DNA from: Rhipicephalus microplus
Taxonomy: Eukaryota; Arthropoda; Arachnida; Ixodida; Ixodidae
Direction: 5' to 3'
NCBI RefSeq assembly: GCF_043290135.1
Contig: NC_134703.1
Coordinates: forward strand, 126,426,005-126,490,004
Length of the DNA stretch: 64,000 nucleotides
Shown here: positions 40,835-51,375 of the stretch, piece by piece
Layout of the letters: each line of letters starts with the position of its first letter
How positions within the stretch are numbered: position 1 is the first letter of the stretch
Made by a program: the position numbers and the translations under genes
The notes under the pieces: model-generated
The model's input: only the letters and a program-made list of their open reading frames with translations
Databases searched by the model: none
What the model was told of the DNA's origin: nothing

Positions 40835-41789
40835 ATGCAAATTTTGTCGGAGTGGGAGAGTTGAGGTTGTAGACGGAGCTTACATTTCGTCTTAGATTGT
40901 AAACGATTATAGTTAGGAGCACGGCTAAGGCTTATGTCGCGATAAAGCGGGATACTCTGACTTCTCCAACGTCGATCAGCTACTCGTCCTTGTATTAGTG
41001 GTACTTGCGTTTTTTTACACTCTTATATGGTGCTGACATAGGAAATGGACCAAAATGGAGCTGGGGTCAAGTCACAATAATGAGAATTAGCTGGTTTTAT
41101 GCGAGTGCGTCTCTCCTCCGTTGTCGAACGGAGCGGACTGTCGAGTTATCAACGGGAAGCATCTATGACGATAAAACCACGCTGTAAGAGGATCTGCAGA
41201 CACGGCAGGGAAGGATCTACAATCAACATAATTTGGCCACTCAGAAAACGCCGTCCCCGTACATGCGGGAGCGGAAGCAGCAGCCCAGGTGAGCCGCACC
41301 GTAACAACCGCTGGAATGGAGTTGGGTGCACCCCGTGTCGCCACCTATTTTGTGCTACTGACACTCCGCTCGCGCATCGTTAGTTTCAGAAGGCAGCCAA
41401 TACGTGGCGCCACCATGCTCCGTCTATTCGGCGCGGGAGATAAAAGATCGCTTCACAATTTGGAACTGTAGTGCGTCTATCGATTTCTTCTTTCAGCACC
41501 GCTAATACCGCGTTTCTAAGCACTTGTGTAAATTCATGGATGAAGGCGCATCGGGATCTTAGCTATTCCTAAGCAACTTACTAATTGACCTCGTAAAACT
41601 AGGGCATTTGATTGAAAAACAGAAATAAATATCGGATGTTGAGGAGAAGACTTCCAGGAATGTTTGCAGTTACCCTTTTTGTGTCAAAACAAAACAAAAC
41701 AAAACAAGATGGTCTTGATTTTATTGTACTCTGTCATGTGGAAGCTTTATGCAGCCTGAATGAATCTATTAAACTTTATGCACCGATAT
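40835..41789. other. Unassigned sequence
   Basis: No gene or classified repeat could be supported. AAAAC units repeat at 41,687-41,706. Confidence 0.4.
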
Positions 41790-42225
41790 ATATGGCCGTG
41801 CGGCATGCGATGTTTGCGGCACCGACGAAAATGTTGAACACCTGCTGTGCCACTGTCCTCGATCGGCCTCAAAGATACCAGCGTTTGCCAACGCACTGCA
41901 GCGACTGGATGATCAGGCACTTGTTGTGCGGGTGCTATTGCAGCACCCTCCACATCTGTCGACAGTCCACAAGGCACTGAAAGCCCTCTTGTGCTTTTTG
42001 AGGACGACGGGTTTGTTGTGGACGCCTGTGAGTTACTTGCGGTGGAGTTCGACACGCTGCAGTGAATTTACTGTCTCTTTTCCTTCTCCTCCATCCTCTC
42101 TCTCATCTTTCTATTCCCCTTCCCTAATCCCCCAATGTAAGGTACACAACAGGAAGTTTTCCTGGTTAACCTCCCTGTCTTCTACCTTTCGGCTTGCTTG
42201 CTTTCTTCCTTCCTTATGTACGTAA
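41790..42225 (+). pseudogene. LINE ORF2 C-terminal fragment and 3' UTR
   Basis: From 41,803 the + strand encodes ACDVCGTDENVEHLLCHCPR, the C-terminal Cys/His motif of arthropod LINE ORF2, then LQRLDDQALV and HKALKALLCFLRTTGL, the usual final helix region. The normal stop appears lost and the frame runs into the 3' UTR to 42,225. The pyrimidine-rich 3' UTR ends with TTTTCCTGGTTAACCTCCCT, closely similar to the 3' UTR at 51,750-51,800, so both belong to related LINEs. The element is cut off 5' and ends against the (TATG)n array. Confidence 0.75.
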
Positions 42226-42235
42226 CTGTATGTAT

Positions 42236-42380
42236 GAATGTATGTATGTATGTATGTATGTATGTATGTATGTATGTATGTATGTATGTATGTATGTATG
42301 TATGTATGTATGTATGTATGTATGTATGTATGTATGTATGTATGTATGTATGTATGTATGTATGTATGTATGTATGTATG

Positions 42381-42414
<34 letters not shown>

Positions 42415-42474
42415 TGTATGTATGTATGTATGTATGTATGTATGTATGTATGTATGTATGTATGTATGTATTTT
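42236..42474. repeat. (TATG)n microsatellite between two convergent LINE 3' ends
   Basis: About 238 bp of TATG units, with single-unit changes near 42,234 and 42,382. It lies exactly between the + strand LINE end at ~42,225 and the - strand LINE end at ~42,475, so it probably grew from the tail of one of them. Confidence 0.97.
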
Positions 42475-42786
42475 ACATACTGCCAGTCCCAATGGGGACC
42501 ATTGCAGGAGGGCAAACAAAATACACAAGAAATACATATACAACTAAATACACAATAGATAAACTTGCACTTACATACGAAAATGCGTGACAACAAATAT
42601 TCTATAATGATACGCGAAGAGTATACAAGCACAGCCTATGTTTGGCAGATATACACAAAAATGTTATATGACGTAATCCACTGATAACACTGACAATTTC
42701 AAGAAGCACCAAGAACTGTACAAGCGAGAAAAACAGCATAGAAAAGAAAAACATCCTTTCAGCTATGTTTGTCACGAATGTGATTT

Positions 42787-43010
42787 TCAAGTAAAGTTAA
42801 AAAAAGTATTCAAGTCTTTAGTATTAGTCAGACAAGCGGGCAATCTATTCCATTCTCTAATTGACTGTCGGAAGAAGAAATACTTGAAGCAGTTGGTGCT
42901 GAAACGGTATTCCTGGAATGTTAGCGGATGTTTATGGCGTGACTGTCTGGTTTCTGAAGTAGATATGAATCTCGAGCTGTCGATGTTTAGCTGCCTATGA
43001 ATAAGTTGTA
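42787..43010 (-). pseudogene. ORF2 C-terminal tail of the deleted LINE
   Basis: The reverse-strand frame encodes RQLNIDSSRFISTSETRQSR, YRFSTNCFKYFFFRQS and IREWNRLPACL, then stops at 42,787-42,789. The FFFRxxIxEWNxLP block is the typical end of CR1/L2/Rex-type ORF2 proteins. Nothing upstream of this block remains. Confidence 0.75.
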
Positions 43011-43029
43011 AAAGTAATTTTCAAGAATG

Positions 43030-43958
43030 CGAGTTTAGCGCGATTTCGTAATGTTAGTAGCCCGGCTCTTGTTCGCGTGGTCGCAAAGTGCACAGTTGGG
43101 TTTCTTCGTTTTTTTTTTTTTTTGCTGAGGGTTGCGCTTAATGGGCCGAATGCAGTTTGCCTCTTCATCCCATCCAAATACTTCACTGTTGATTTTCAAT
43201 TTGTCAAATACGAGATTTACCTTTTCACCTGCCATTTTCTTTGCTTTAGCTGCTTGCCACAGCTTCTTCCTGATGTTTCGCACGCGGGGAGAGAAATCTT
43301 CTCCCACCGCAATCTTTGATCCATTTAATTTATAGCAATTTCTCAGAATAGCAGTTTTTTTCCCGGAAATCTAGAAGTTTTAGTATTATCGGCCGTCCAT
43401 TATTAGCAGAAGGTCTTTCTAGTCTATGGATACACTTGATAGCAACTGGTTCTAGTTCAAGTAGCTTCTTTATTACATCTTCATTACCATTTCAGCCAGC
43501 TCCCTGTCATTTTCTTTGCCGTTCTCTGGAATTCCATACATTATTAAAGTAGACCGTTCCGAGCGGTTTTCAAGGTCATCTAGTCTGGCTTCTATAGCAG
43601 AAAGGGATCGCTGTAGTTCGTTTACCGTGCCTATACATGAGGCAACCTTCTCATCAAGAGCTGCTGCTTTGTCCAGTTTAGATTCGATCGCAGTGAGAAG
43701 GTCATTCTTAACCTCCTCGACATCATCAGCAATTTGTTGAATCTGTTTAAAGAGGAGGGTTAGGTCGGTTCCAGGTCCTGGATTCGTTTCAGCGTCACCG
43801 GAAACTAACAATTTTTCAACATAAAACAGCATTTCAAACACCAACAGGCGGAGCAGCCTTGGGCACGGCAGCACCACCAAGCAAAGGTTATTTGAGCGAT
43901 AGCATTTGCCGTAGCGTTTGCTCACCTGTGTAACTAAAACAAACGGATTAGACGTCAT
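43030..43958 (-). pseudogene. LINE ORF1 with 2A-like motif, coiled coil and RRM
   Basis: ATG at 43,958. Residues 1-50 are hydrophobic/basic; residues 51-62 read LVSGDAETNPGP (43,773-43,808), a near-consensus 2A ribosome-skipping motif (usually D-V/I-E-x-NPGP), which would release the N-terminal leader. Residues ~65-135 form a heptad-rich coiled coil with LDDLENRSERSTLIMYGIPE, the classic L1-type ORF1 junction into an RRM. The frame then shifts near 43,473 and again in an A-run near 43,360; KKLLELEPVAIKCIHRLERP and VRNIRKKLWQAAKAKK continue the RRM and C-terminal domain. An A15 run lies near 43,115. ORF1 would bind element RNA; this copy is broken. Confidence 0.82.
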
Positions 43959-44005
43959 TCCAGTGATGCTGCCGTGCCCTATGGCGTCTGGATGGCCGCG
44001 ACCCC

Positions 44006-44045
44006 ACTTTATACTCCACCGAGATGCCTCGCTGGAGTATAAAGT
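44006..44045 (-). promoter_or_regulatory. Inverted repeat with TATA-like box at the LINE 5' end
   Basis: ACTTTATACTCCA (44,006-44,018) and its exact complement (44,033-44,045) form a 13 bp stem with a 14 base loop. On the reverse strand the proximal arm reads GAGTATAAAGTGGGG, a TATA-like box about 50 bp before the ORF1 ATG. Either promoter or chance; the stem is perfect. Confidence 0.45.
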
Positions 44046-44067
44046 ATGTAAATGTATTAATAACTGT

Positions 44068-44300
44068 TGGTGTTAACGCTCTTAAGACCTCTACATGTGA
44101 TAATGGCAGACGCCGTTGTGGAAGACACCGGAAGTTTCGACCACCTGGGGTAGTTTAACACCCACTGACGTCGCACACTGTACGTGGGCATCCACCGTTT
44201 TGTCTCCATTGAAATAGGACCGCCGCGGCCGGGATCGGACCCGCCACTTTCGAATCGGCAGCCGATCGCCCTGCCCGAGCACTGCTCCACCGCGGCGGGC
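44068..44300 (-). mobile_element. Diverged SINE
   Basis: Reverse-strand order is GCCCGCCGCGGTGGAGCAGT head, a B-box-like GGTCCGATCCC, a body with GACCACCTGGGG in + orientation, and a degraded 3' end. Divergence from the consensus is much greater than in the copy at 59.5 kb, so it is an old copy or a subfamily. Confidence 0.8.
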
Positions 44301-44650
44301 TATATAATAAATACACAGGTAGCATAGGTGGGACGACAATGTGCGTTTAGCTTTGGAGTCATATAGTTTAAACATCCGTGGTTTCCACTTCAGGCGGTCG
44401 TTCTAAGTGTGTATACACTCGCCAACTCGTCGGCTGCAATTTATATATCTGTAGTAAAGTTTCGATTGAAACGGTAAGTAGTGAGAGCTATGTTTTTATT
44501 GCTTGTCTGCCTATATTGAGATAATCCTTTTATATATTTTCGACGTATGCGAATAAAGACATTATAGGTTATTAGGTTGCTAAGCTGAGAAATATTTTTT
44601 ATGTGAGTAATTGTTTTTTCCGTATGTGTGCATCTTTTTGGTTATTTTTT
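44301..44650. other. Unassigned sequence
   Basis: AT-rich spacer. No gene could be supported. Confidence 0.45.
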
Positions 44651-44693
44651 TAAGTGCGAAGCATTTCTTAGCGAAATTCGATGACTTTAAGCG

Positions 44694-45038
<345 letters not shown>

Positions 45039-45210
45039 ATCTATCTAGTTACTTACGTTTAGGTGCTCTCGTGGTCCCCCCATTTACTTGGTGTGAACCA
45101 AAATTAGAATGAGAGTGTAAGGTGGTCTGAAGAATACGACGCGCTTGTCGAGGCATGAATAATGTCACGATCCCGTCGCGTACGTCGTCAAACACTTCCC
45201 GACAGACAGT

Positions 45211-45238
45211 GGCACATACCCACAGGCGGGTATGTGCC
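45211..45238. repeat. Hairpin motif in copy A
   Basis: GGCACATACCC and GGGTATGTGCC arms enclose ACAGGC, forming a perfect 11 bp stem. Confidence 0.8.
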
Positions 45239-45369
45239 AATGGTAAGCGGGTATGGGCAAAAGGTGATTAACTCTTAGTATCAACCCAGGAACGACGAGA
45301 ACAGACATGGGTAATATTAGCGCATCAGTGTTAAGAAATACCCGACGTCGGTAGCGTCGACCCGATGAG

Positions 45370-45441
45370 TCCCAGCATGAACCGAACCGAAGCATTCTGG
45401 GTGCCAACGAAGCATTTTACCACAGAGCTACATCAGGTCTC
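45370..45441 (-). other. tRNA-like segment in copy A
   Basis: On the reverse strand GTAGCTCTGTGGTAAAATGC (A-box region) is followed by a B-box-like GGTTCGGTTC. It is a degraded equivalent of the one in copy B. Confidence 0.55.
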
Positions 45442-45616
45442 AGGACTACTTTTTAAATAGACATTGATCTTCGTGAAACGTTAATAGTGGTTGGAGTGCT
45501 GCCTACCCATTTTTATGAATATTACATATGAACTATTTTGACACAGCCGTCACGTCGGGTTAACGTAAAATGTGGTTAGTTGCCATGCACTGAAGTTGAT
45601 TTATGTAAAAGTGTCC

Positions 45617-45863
45617 TGCCCCACTGCGGTGGTCTAGCGGCTAAGGTACTCGGCTGCTGACCCGCAGGTCGCGGGCTCGAATCCCGGCTGGGGCGGCTGC
45701 ATTTCCGATGGAAGCGGAAATGTTGTAGGCCTGTGTGCTTAGATTTGGGTGCACGTTAAAGAATCCCAGGTGGGCGAAATTTCTGGAGCCCTCCACTACG
45801 GCGTCTCTCATAATGATATGTTGGTTTTCGGACGTTAAAACCCACAAATCAATCAATCAATCA
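45617..45863 (+). mobile_element. Full-length SINE inserted in copy A
   Basis: It has an A box (TGGTCTAGCGG), a B box (GGCTCGAATCC), the family body and an (AATC)n tail. Flanking sequences TATGTAAAAGTGTCC (45,602-45,616) and TATGTAGCAGTATCC (45,864-45,878) are a 15 bp target duplication with three differences. The uninserted site is preserved in copy B near 49,484-49,500. Confidence 0.92.
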
Positions 45864-46152
45864 TATGTAGCAGTATCCAGGGCCAGCCTCCTCGTGAGCA
45901 TCAGCGCTTCATATCAGCTTCCGGTGTTGCTAATACACATGTTCCAGTTGGCATCATTGCGCACGTGCAAACAACTTGTTATATAAACATCTGCATCTCT
46001 TCAACATATGTTTGTGTGTGCAACACGTGTACATATATTTAGCGTCATTTCATGACGTGTCGCACAATAAAAAAAATTGCAACACAGTCCCCTTCCCTCC
46101 ACATGCTTCGCATAACATGGATTCCCAGGTACGTGAGATCTGCCAAATTTTC

Positions 46153-46420
46153 AAAAATTTTCTTTATTGTTATCGACACTTTGTATTATTGTCATCAGCA
46201 CTTTGCATTGTAGTAAGCACTATTGTTGTATCATTTGATTTCCAGGTCAATTTTGTACATAATTTATTTTCTGCATATTTATAGCTCCAAACGTTACTGT
46301 ATTGCTTCCTCTATTGCTCCTGCTGCTCATGGGTGCGGAGACCTCTGTCAGGTATTCAACACTGTCTCCTCAGGGAGTACCTGAAATAAAGCGGAAATGA
46401 ATTGAATTTAAAAATGAGGT
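46153..46420 (+). repeat. Possible LINE 3' end
   Basis: AT-rich sequence ends in GCGGAGACCTCTGTCAGG, then CCTGAAATAAAGCGGAAATG and AATTGAATTT. A terminal AATAAA-type motif followed by short simple units resembles CR1/L2-type LINE 3' ends in ticks. No coding part is present. Confidence 0.3.
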
Positions 46421-46671
46421 CCCGCAGAGATTGAAAGGGCTAGAAGTTAAATATCTCTATTAGGTCAATAATCGACGAGCCATAAGCAAGCACATAAAAA
46501 TGGTGAATATTCGTTGGAACTGTTTGTATGTTTGAAATAAACAAATAAATTTTTCATGTTAATGATGCCTTGAGGAAAAAAATAATGCCGTCTGCAAGAA
46601 AAGTTATAACTTAATAGTTGGATTTTGTGTGTCCAAATGGTTCTTAAATTGGCTTATAAAGTCCTATAAAA

Positions 46672-46725
<54 letters not shown>

Positions 46726-47249
46726 GAATATTCATGACGCATTAGAAGACAAATGTTTTTTTTACTAGAACTGCAAATCATTCTAACTAGGTTTCGCTCG
46801 CAACAAATTGTAATGAACAACGAATATCTGTGTGTTTTTAATGCTAATACTTGTGCTGCACATTTTACACCTACACTTTCTGTTCTATGACAGATGACAA
46901 ATTAGATGAAAAAATATATCTTTTTTTTTTTTTGCAGAAACGCGATCCGCTGGAAATTGTACTTTATCAAGCACACATATCCAAGTGCAGGCTTTTTGTT
47001 TTCTTGCTACTCTCGCTTAACATTCAAATAAGGTATGCTATCCTCGGAATAAAGCATCAGCGAGGAAAATGCTCGAACTTGGCACAGGCTACGTGCGTGC
47101 GACGGGATCGCGTGTAGTCAAATCTGGGGACAAGAATACGTGTTTTTTTTTACGGCATTTTTAAGTGAGCTGAAAGGGCGGCACGGATGCACTTTCTGCT
47201 GCTATATGACGCACGTGTAATCTAGCATGACATTACACCGGCGTCCTTT
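46421..47249. other. Unassigned sequence with a (TA)n array
   Basis: TA dinucleotides occupy about 46,675-46,721. A T13 run lies near 46,922. Nothing else could be supported. Confidence 0.45.
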
Positions 47250-47392
47250 GTTGTGAAACGAAATCTAAGTACACGGGTGTTCCCGAATTTCGCCACTGTC
47301 TAATTGCGGTCGTTGTGGCCGGGAGTCGAACCTGCGTTTTCGACGGTGGCAGTGCGACACTCTGAATCCCAAGCTACCGTAGCGGGTGCCTG
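47250..47392 (-). repeat. Diverged SINE 5' part
   Basis: Reverse-strand sequence has a degraded head (GCACCCGCTACGGTAGC), a B-box-like GGTTCGACTCC, and AAATCTAAGTACACGGGTG (+ orientation) from the body. The 3' part is missing. Confidence 0.65.
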
Positions 47393-47687
47393 TGTATGAG
47401 CCTATTCGCACTATTCAGATAGCAACGCAAAAGAGGATCCGCCCTGCCGCAATATGAAATGAGAGCTCTTTCGCGCGCCTAAGTGCGGTGCTTCGTACAT
47501 ACAACAGATGGCGCTGACAACCAACAACTTCTGCATGCCGTCTCAACCACGCTTTAAGTTGAACGTGATTTTCAACCCCGAGGTCGTCACACGCTTCTAT
47601 TATGAGTTTGCTGCCTTTTAGCATGTATTAGTGTTTGTTGGACGGCCACCGCAAGTATTTTAGGAAGTCGTTTATTCAAGAGGCAAG
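47393..47687. other. Unassigned sequence
   Basis: No gene or classified repeat could be supported. Confidence 0.4.
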
Positions 47688-47921
47688 GTTACTAGATCTA
47701 GTGGCGTTGCCTCTTGAACGGCTTCCAGGTCGCGGGATCGAGTCCCGATTGCGGCGGCTGCATTTTCGATGGAGCCGATAATGCTGTTGGTTGGTGGGCT
47801 CAGACTTTATGTGGACGCTAAACATCCCAAGGTGGTCGAAAATTCTGGAGCCCTCTACTACGGCGTCTCTCATAATCACATGGTGGTTTCGGGACGTAAA
47901 CCCCACAAATCAATCAATCAA
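47688..47921 (+). mobile_element. SINE with altered head
   Basis: The body and (AATC)n tail are normal. The head keeps AGATCTAGTGG and a GGATCGAGTCCC B box but contains TTGCCTCTTGA (47,707-47,717), the inverse of TCAAGAGGCAA just upstream (47,677-47,687), in place of the usual sequence. Confidence 0.8.
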
Positions 47922-48860
47922 TTGTGAACGGCTCCTTCAGTCACCGTGCAGAAGTTGTCAATTCGTTGTGGTCACTGTGGCACTGCCACCGAGCTTTAGA
48001 TAGATGTCCCGTTATAGAGAACATACAATACTGAATATCAGAACCTGCAGCGGTCTTGTCAATTCTATGGGAGCGACCATGACTATATATTTAAGAAAAA
48101 GCTTTATCGTTTGCTTTTTTTTTCATGCGTGCGCGTATGTGTGTGTGCACGTGTGTATATGTGTGTTAATTAAAGCAACGTAATATCACACATTAAGTGC
48201 ATAAGTTAACGTTTCGAAGGCTACCATCGAAACGATCGAGATTGTCAAGAAAATCTCGCGAACATTTTTTTTTTTTTGCAGGGAATGACTGCTATCCATT
48301 TCAACGCAACAGATAGTGCATTATCAAAAAGACTGAAGCTGTTAAGCCATAGATTACACCGTGTAATACGTATGGGCATTTAGACGTGCTGTTTAAAACA
48401 CGAGAGAAAAATGATCGGCACATTACAGACTGCTTAAAGAAGGAAGTGACGTATCAGAGGCGTACCCACTCCGCCGCAGCTAACAGATCGTGTGGAAAAG
48501 AAGAAAAATATACGCACAGTTAAGACGTGAAAGACGAGATATAGGAAATAAACTTAGAGGCGTATTCATAATATACAGAAAGACTACATTATTCATCGTG
48601 ATCGAGTAAATAGATATTGGAGCTGAACTTTTATAATTCTGCGTTCCGTTCCTCATGTTGCACTCTAAATTGATAATACTCGGAAAATCAAACGGGTGAT
48701 CGGTAAGCGAAATGATAAATGATAAAAGATTTTGATTTAGATGATATTTCAAAAGAATTCGAAAATTTCGGCATGGGTGGCGTTTATTTCTTGTGAGCTG
48801 AGACCTTTAGATGCGTCAGATATCTTGTCTTCATACATTTCAGCATGTGGGCTTGTTTTA
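47922..48860. other. Unassigned sequence
   Basis: AT-rich with a T14 run near 48,270. No gene could be supported. Confidence 0.45.
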
Positions 48861-49081
48861 AATGCGAAGAATTTCTTAGCGAACTTCGGTGACTTTTACC
48901 GTATCTATCTATCTATCTATCTCGCCGCTTACGTTTGGCTGCTTTCGTGGTCACCCCCTTAACTTGGCGTGAACCAAAAATAGCATGGGAGCCTGGTTTG
49001 ACGAATATGACGTACTGATCAAAACACAAATAATGTCACAATCCCGTCGAGTACATCGTCAAACACTTCCCGCCAAACAGT

Positions 49082-49109
49082 GGCACATACCCGCGGGCGG
49101 GTATGTGCC
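49082..49109. repeat. Hairpin motif in copy B
   Basis: GGCACATACCCGC and GCGGGTATGTGCC form a 13 bp perfect stem. A further GCGGGTATGTGC follows at 49,118-49,129. Confidence 0.8.
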
Positions 49110-49260
49110 GATGGTATGCGGGTATGTGCTACGGGTGATTGACACTTAGTATCTACCCAGGAACGACGAGAAGACACATCGGCAGTTTTAACCCGCGAGC
49201 GTTACAAAATACCTGACCTTGGTAGCGTCGATCCGACGAATTCAAAGAATAAATGTCAGG

Positions 49261-49333
49261 GTCCTACCTGGAATCGAACCCAAGCATTCTGCGGGGAAAT
49301 GAAGCATTTTACCACAGAGCTACGCCAGGTCTC
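49261..49333 (-). other. tRNA-like segment in copy B with intact pol III boxes
   Basis: The reverse strand has TAGCTCTGTGG (A box, near consensus) and GGGTTCGATTCC (exact B box) about 35 bases apart, with ACCTGG/CCAGGT able to pair as an acceptor stem. The anticodon arm is not convincing, so this is a tRNA-derived promoter, not a tRNA gene. Confidence 0.65.
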
Positions 49334-49770
49334 GGAACTGCTTTCCAAATAGACGCTAATCTTCGTGAAAGGCCAATAATACTTATAGTGCTGCCTACCC
49401 AATTATCAAAACATCGCATATGTACTCCTTTGATACATATGTCACGTCAGGTTAACATCAATTGTGGTTAGTTGCCAGTTTATTTATGTAGCAGTGTCCA
49501 GGGCCAGGATTTTCGCGAGCATCAGCGATTCATATCAGCTTCTGGTGTTGCTTATACGCATGTTCTAGTTGGCATCTTTGCGCGGGTGCATGTTGGTTAT
49601 ATTAACATCTGCCACTCCTCAACATATCACGGTGCGTGCAACATTTGTAGATACATTTAGCGTCCTTTCATGACTTGTCACTGAATAAAAAAAAAATGCA
49701 ACATCGTCTGCTTCCCTCCGTATGCTTCGCATAACGTCTATTCCCAGGTACGTGGGATCTGCCAAATTTT

Positions 49771-50125
49771 TTTAGGTACTTTTTTTTCTCGACGATTTCC
49801 TTACGAAACTGCGATGATCAATCACTATAGTTTTTGTATTTTATATACACTTCCTTTATTTCAAGTGCGCTGTTGTGCAAATGATTGCAATATTCTATGA
49901 TCCCTTCAACGTTTCCTTTAGGTGATTCCACAGATGACGCCAACCGCTCTTTATATTCATATCAATAAGTCAAAGAAATAAAACCTCTATCAGGGCTCCA
50001 TGGGCTTACAAACACCCTCTCATGATTGAGGGTATCGAAAGCATTATTTGAATTAAAAAAAAAAGTGTTCAACGCATTCACGTTTTCTAAAAGTACACGG
50101 TTTTGGACTATCGGTTCATGTTCAA
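49771..50125. other. Unassigned sequence
   Basis: AT-rich. No gene could be supported. Confidence 0.45.
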
Positions 50126-50263
50126 TTAAAAGCCACAGATACGGCTATCTCGTGCAAAGAAATATTTTTATGCTAAGGATGCGGAGGAACACCAGAAATT
50201 TTTCAGTTGAACCCTTCCCTCGTTATTTCTTTGCGCGAAATAGACGCATCTGTGGCTTCTAAT
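50126..50263. repeat. Foldback element with ~38 bp arms
   Basis: Arms 50,126-50,164 and 50,223-50,263 are inverted copies with a few mismatches; both carry AAGCCACAGAT and GCAAAGAAAT. The ~58 bp loop contains GGAACACCAGAAATTT, which recurs as GAAACACCAGAAATTT at 50,893-50,908. It is non-coding and MITE-like. Confidence 0.7.
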
Positions 50264-51375
50264 AGAGCGTCTACGTTAACGGTCGCAACTCTTGGAATCT
50301 CTTCAGTTGGAGCTTCAAGCCTTGCTCTCGAATGTGAGCCTTCAAAGCCTTCAAAGACGTGAAGTCCTTTCGGCTCCCCCTTAGCACTCTTCCGGTAACC
50401 TATACGGTATCATTAAGCGATTTAGTGCAATAGTTGATCCCATGTATGTTCGTAAAATTAAAACAGAAATTTGCTAATTGCGGTTTTAGGCGAAGAAAAA
50501 ATTAACTATAATGCTACTCGTTTTGGAGAGACCTGGCTTGCCACACAACCCTCTTTAAGGATGCAAGCTGGGAGTCTTTTAAGAGTTGTGCCTACCACAG
50601 CTCTCTGAAAAAAAGTATAATCATCTCACCTTCACCCTAAGCCCCCCAGACAATGTATGTACGGCTATGCAGGTATTCTGTAAATACAAATGAATAAATA
50701 TCTACAAAAAAGTTAACGTGGGCATTGGCATGGCCGCTAGTTGCGGGGGTCAGGGGAATTCAACTCTTTTATCCCCCTTAAATATAGTAATTCTGACTAT
50801 ACCCAGAACATGTACCGTTAAAAGAGTTGAATACATGTGATCGGTCAGTACTGAACACGAGGAGTGGCTTTTTTCTTTGCTTGAAATGGGGAGAAACACC
50901 AGAAATTTCTTGTGTGGTTCTATAGTAACCTCTCAAATTTATAATTTAAGAGAATATATCAGACATGCAAACGTGACGGCGTCATTAAGGCGGTAATGCC
51001 GTAAACTCACAATGGATGAAATGACTACTTTTCTTTATTAAATGCTAGATATATATGCCATCGACGCGTTTGGTTCTTCACAATGGCGAGTTTTGTGCTG
51101 TGTTTTTTACTTAAATGACTTTGTGCGACTGCATCTCATGTACTTATATGGACGCATCAATGTCTTCCAAATCGTTCAACGCCCACAATGACCACAACAA
51201 AGGAAAGACGGGAACACACGAAGCCGGTCTGTAAGTATTCTGACCCATTTTTCTGCTGTTGTGTTCTTGCATGTTGTTTTCTTCGATCTCATTCTAGGAT
51301 AGTAGTCAGCGGTGTTTAGAATTGCATCAAAACAAATCTTATTCCTACTGCTTTGCAATGGTGAGCAACGCTCTC
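50264..51375. other. Mostly unassigned; possible LINE 3' end at 50,610-50,705
   Basis: The segment CAGACAATGTATGTACGGCT, TATTCTGTAAATAC and AAATGAATAAAT looks like a CR1/L2-type LINE 3' terminus. The rest holds no supportable gene or repeat. Confidence 0.35.

Larger units (their letters stand above)
42475..43960 (-). mobile_element. Internally deleted CR1/L2-like LINE: ORF1 joined to ORF2 tail
   Basis: Read on the reverse strand: a 5' end with a TATA-like box and a 13 bp inverted repeat, an ORF1 with 2A-like motif, coiled coil and RRM, then at about 43,030-43,010 an abrupt switch to the last ~75 codons of an ORF2, a 3' UTR ending CCCATTGGGACTGGCAGTAT, and a (CATA)n tail. Endonuclease and reverse transcriptase (expected ~2.5 kb) are absent. 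The copy therefore has both ends but no enzyme, like a non-autonomous deletion derivative. Confidence 0.8.
48861..49770 (-). mobile_element. ~0.95 kb dispersed element, copy B (910 bp)
   Basis: This is the cleanest copy: short CTAT tract, perfect hairpin, best tRNA-like segment and no internal insertion. It lies about 2.7 kb from copy A in the same orientation. Homology stops at AAATGCGAAG on the left and CTGCCAAATTTTTTTA on the right, with unrelated flanks, so it moved as a unit rather than by local tandem duplication. The inward-facing GCGAAGCA-type motifs near both ends could be short inverted repeats. It is non-coding. Confidence 0.85.

Noticed and set aside
42111..42632. Long Met-Tyr-Val-Cys and Thr-Tyr-Ile-His repeat frames
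   Set aside because: They are translations of the (TATG)n array. The Ser-Ile-Tyr-Leu frames at 44,611-45,112 come likewise from (CTAT)n.
43473..43958. Viral protein, because of the 2A-like motif
   Set aside because: The coiled coil plus LENRSERSTLIMYGIPE and RRM, and the LINE 3' end on the same strand, identify a LINE ORF1. 2A motifs also occur in such elements.
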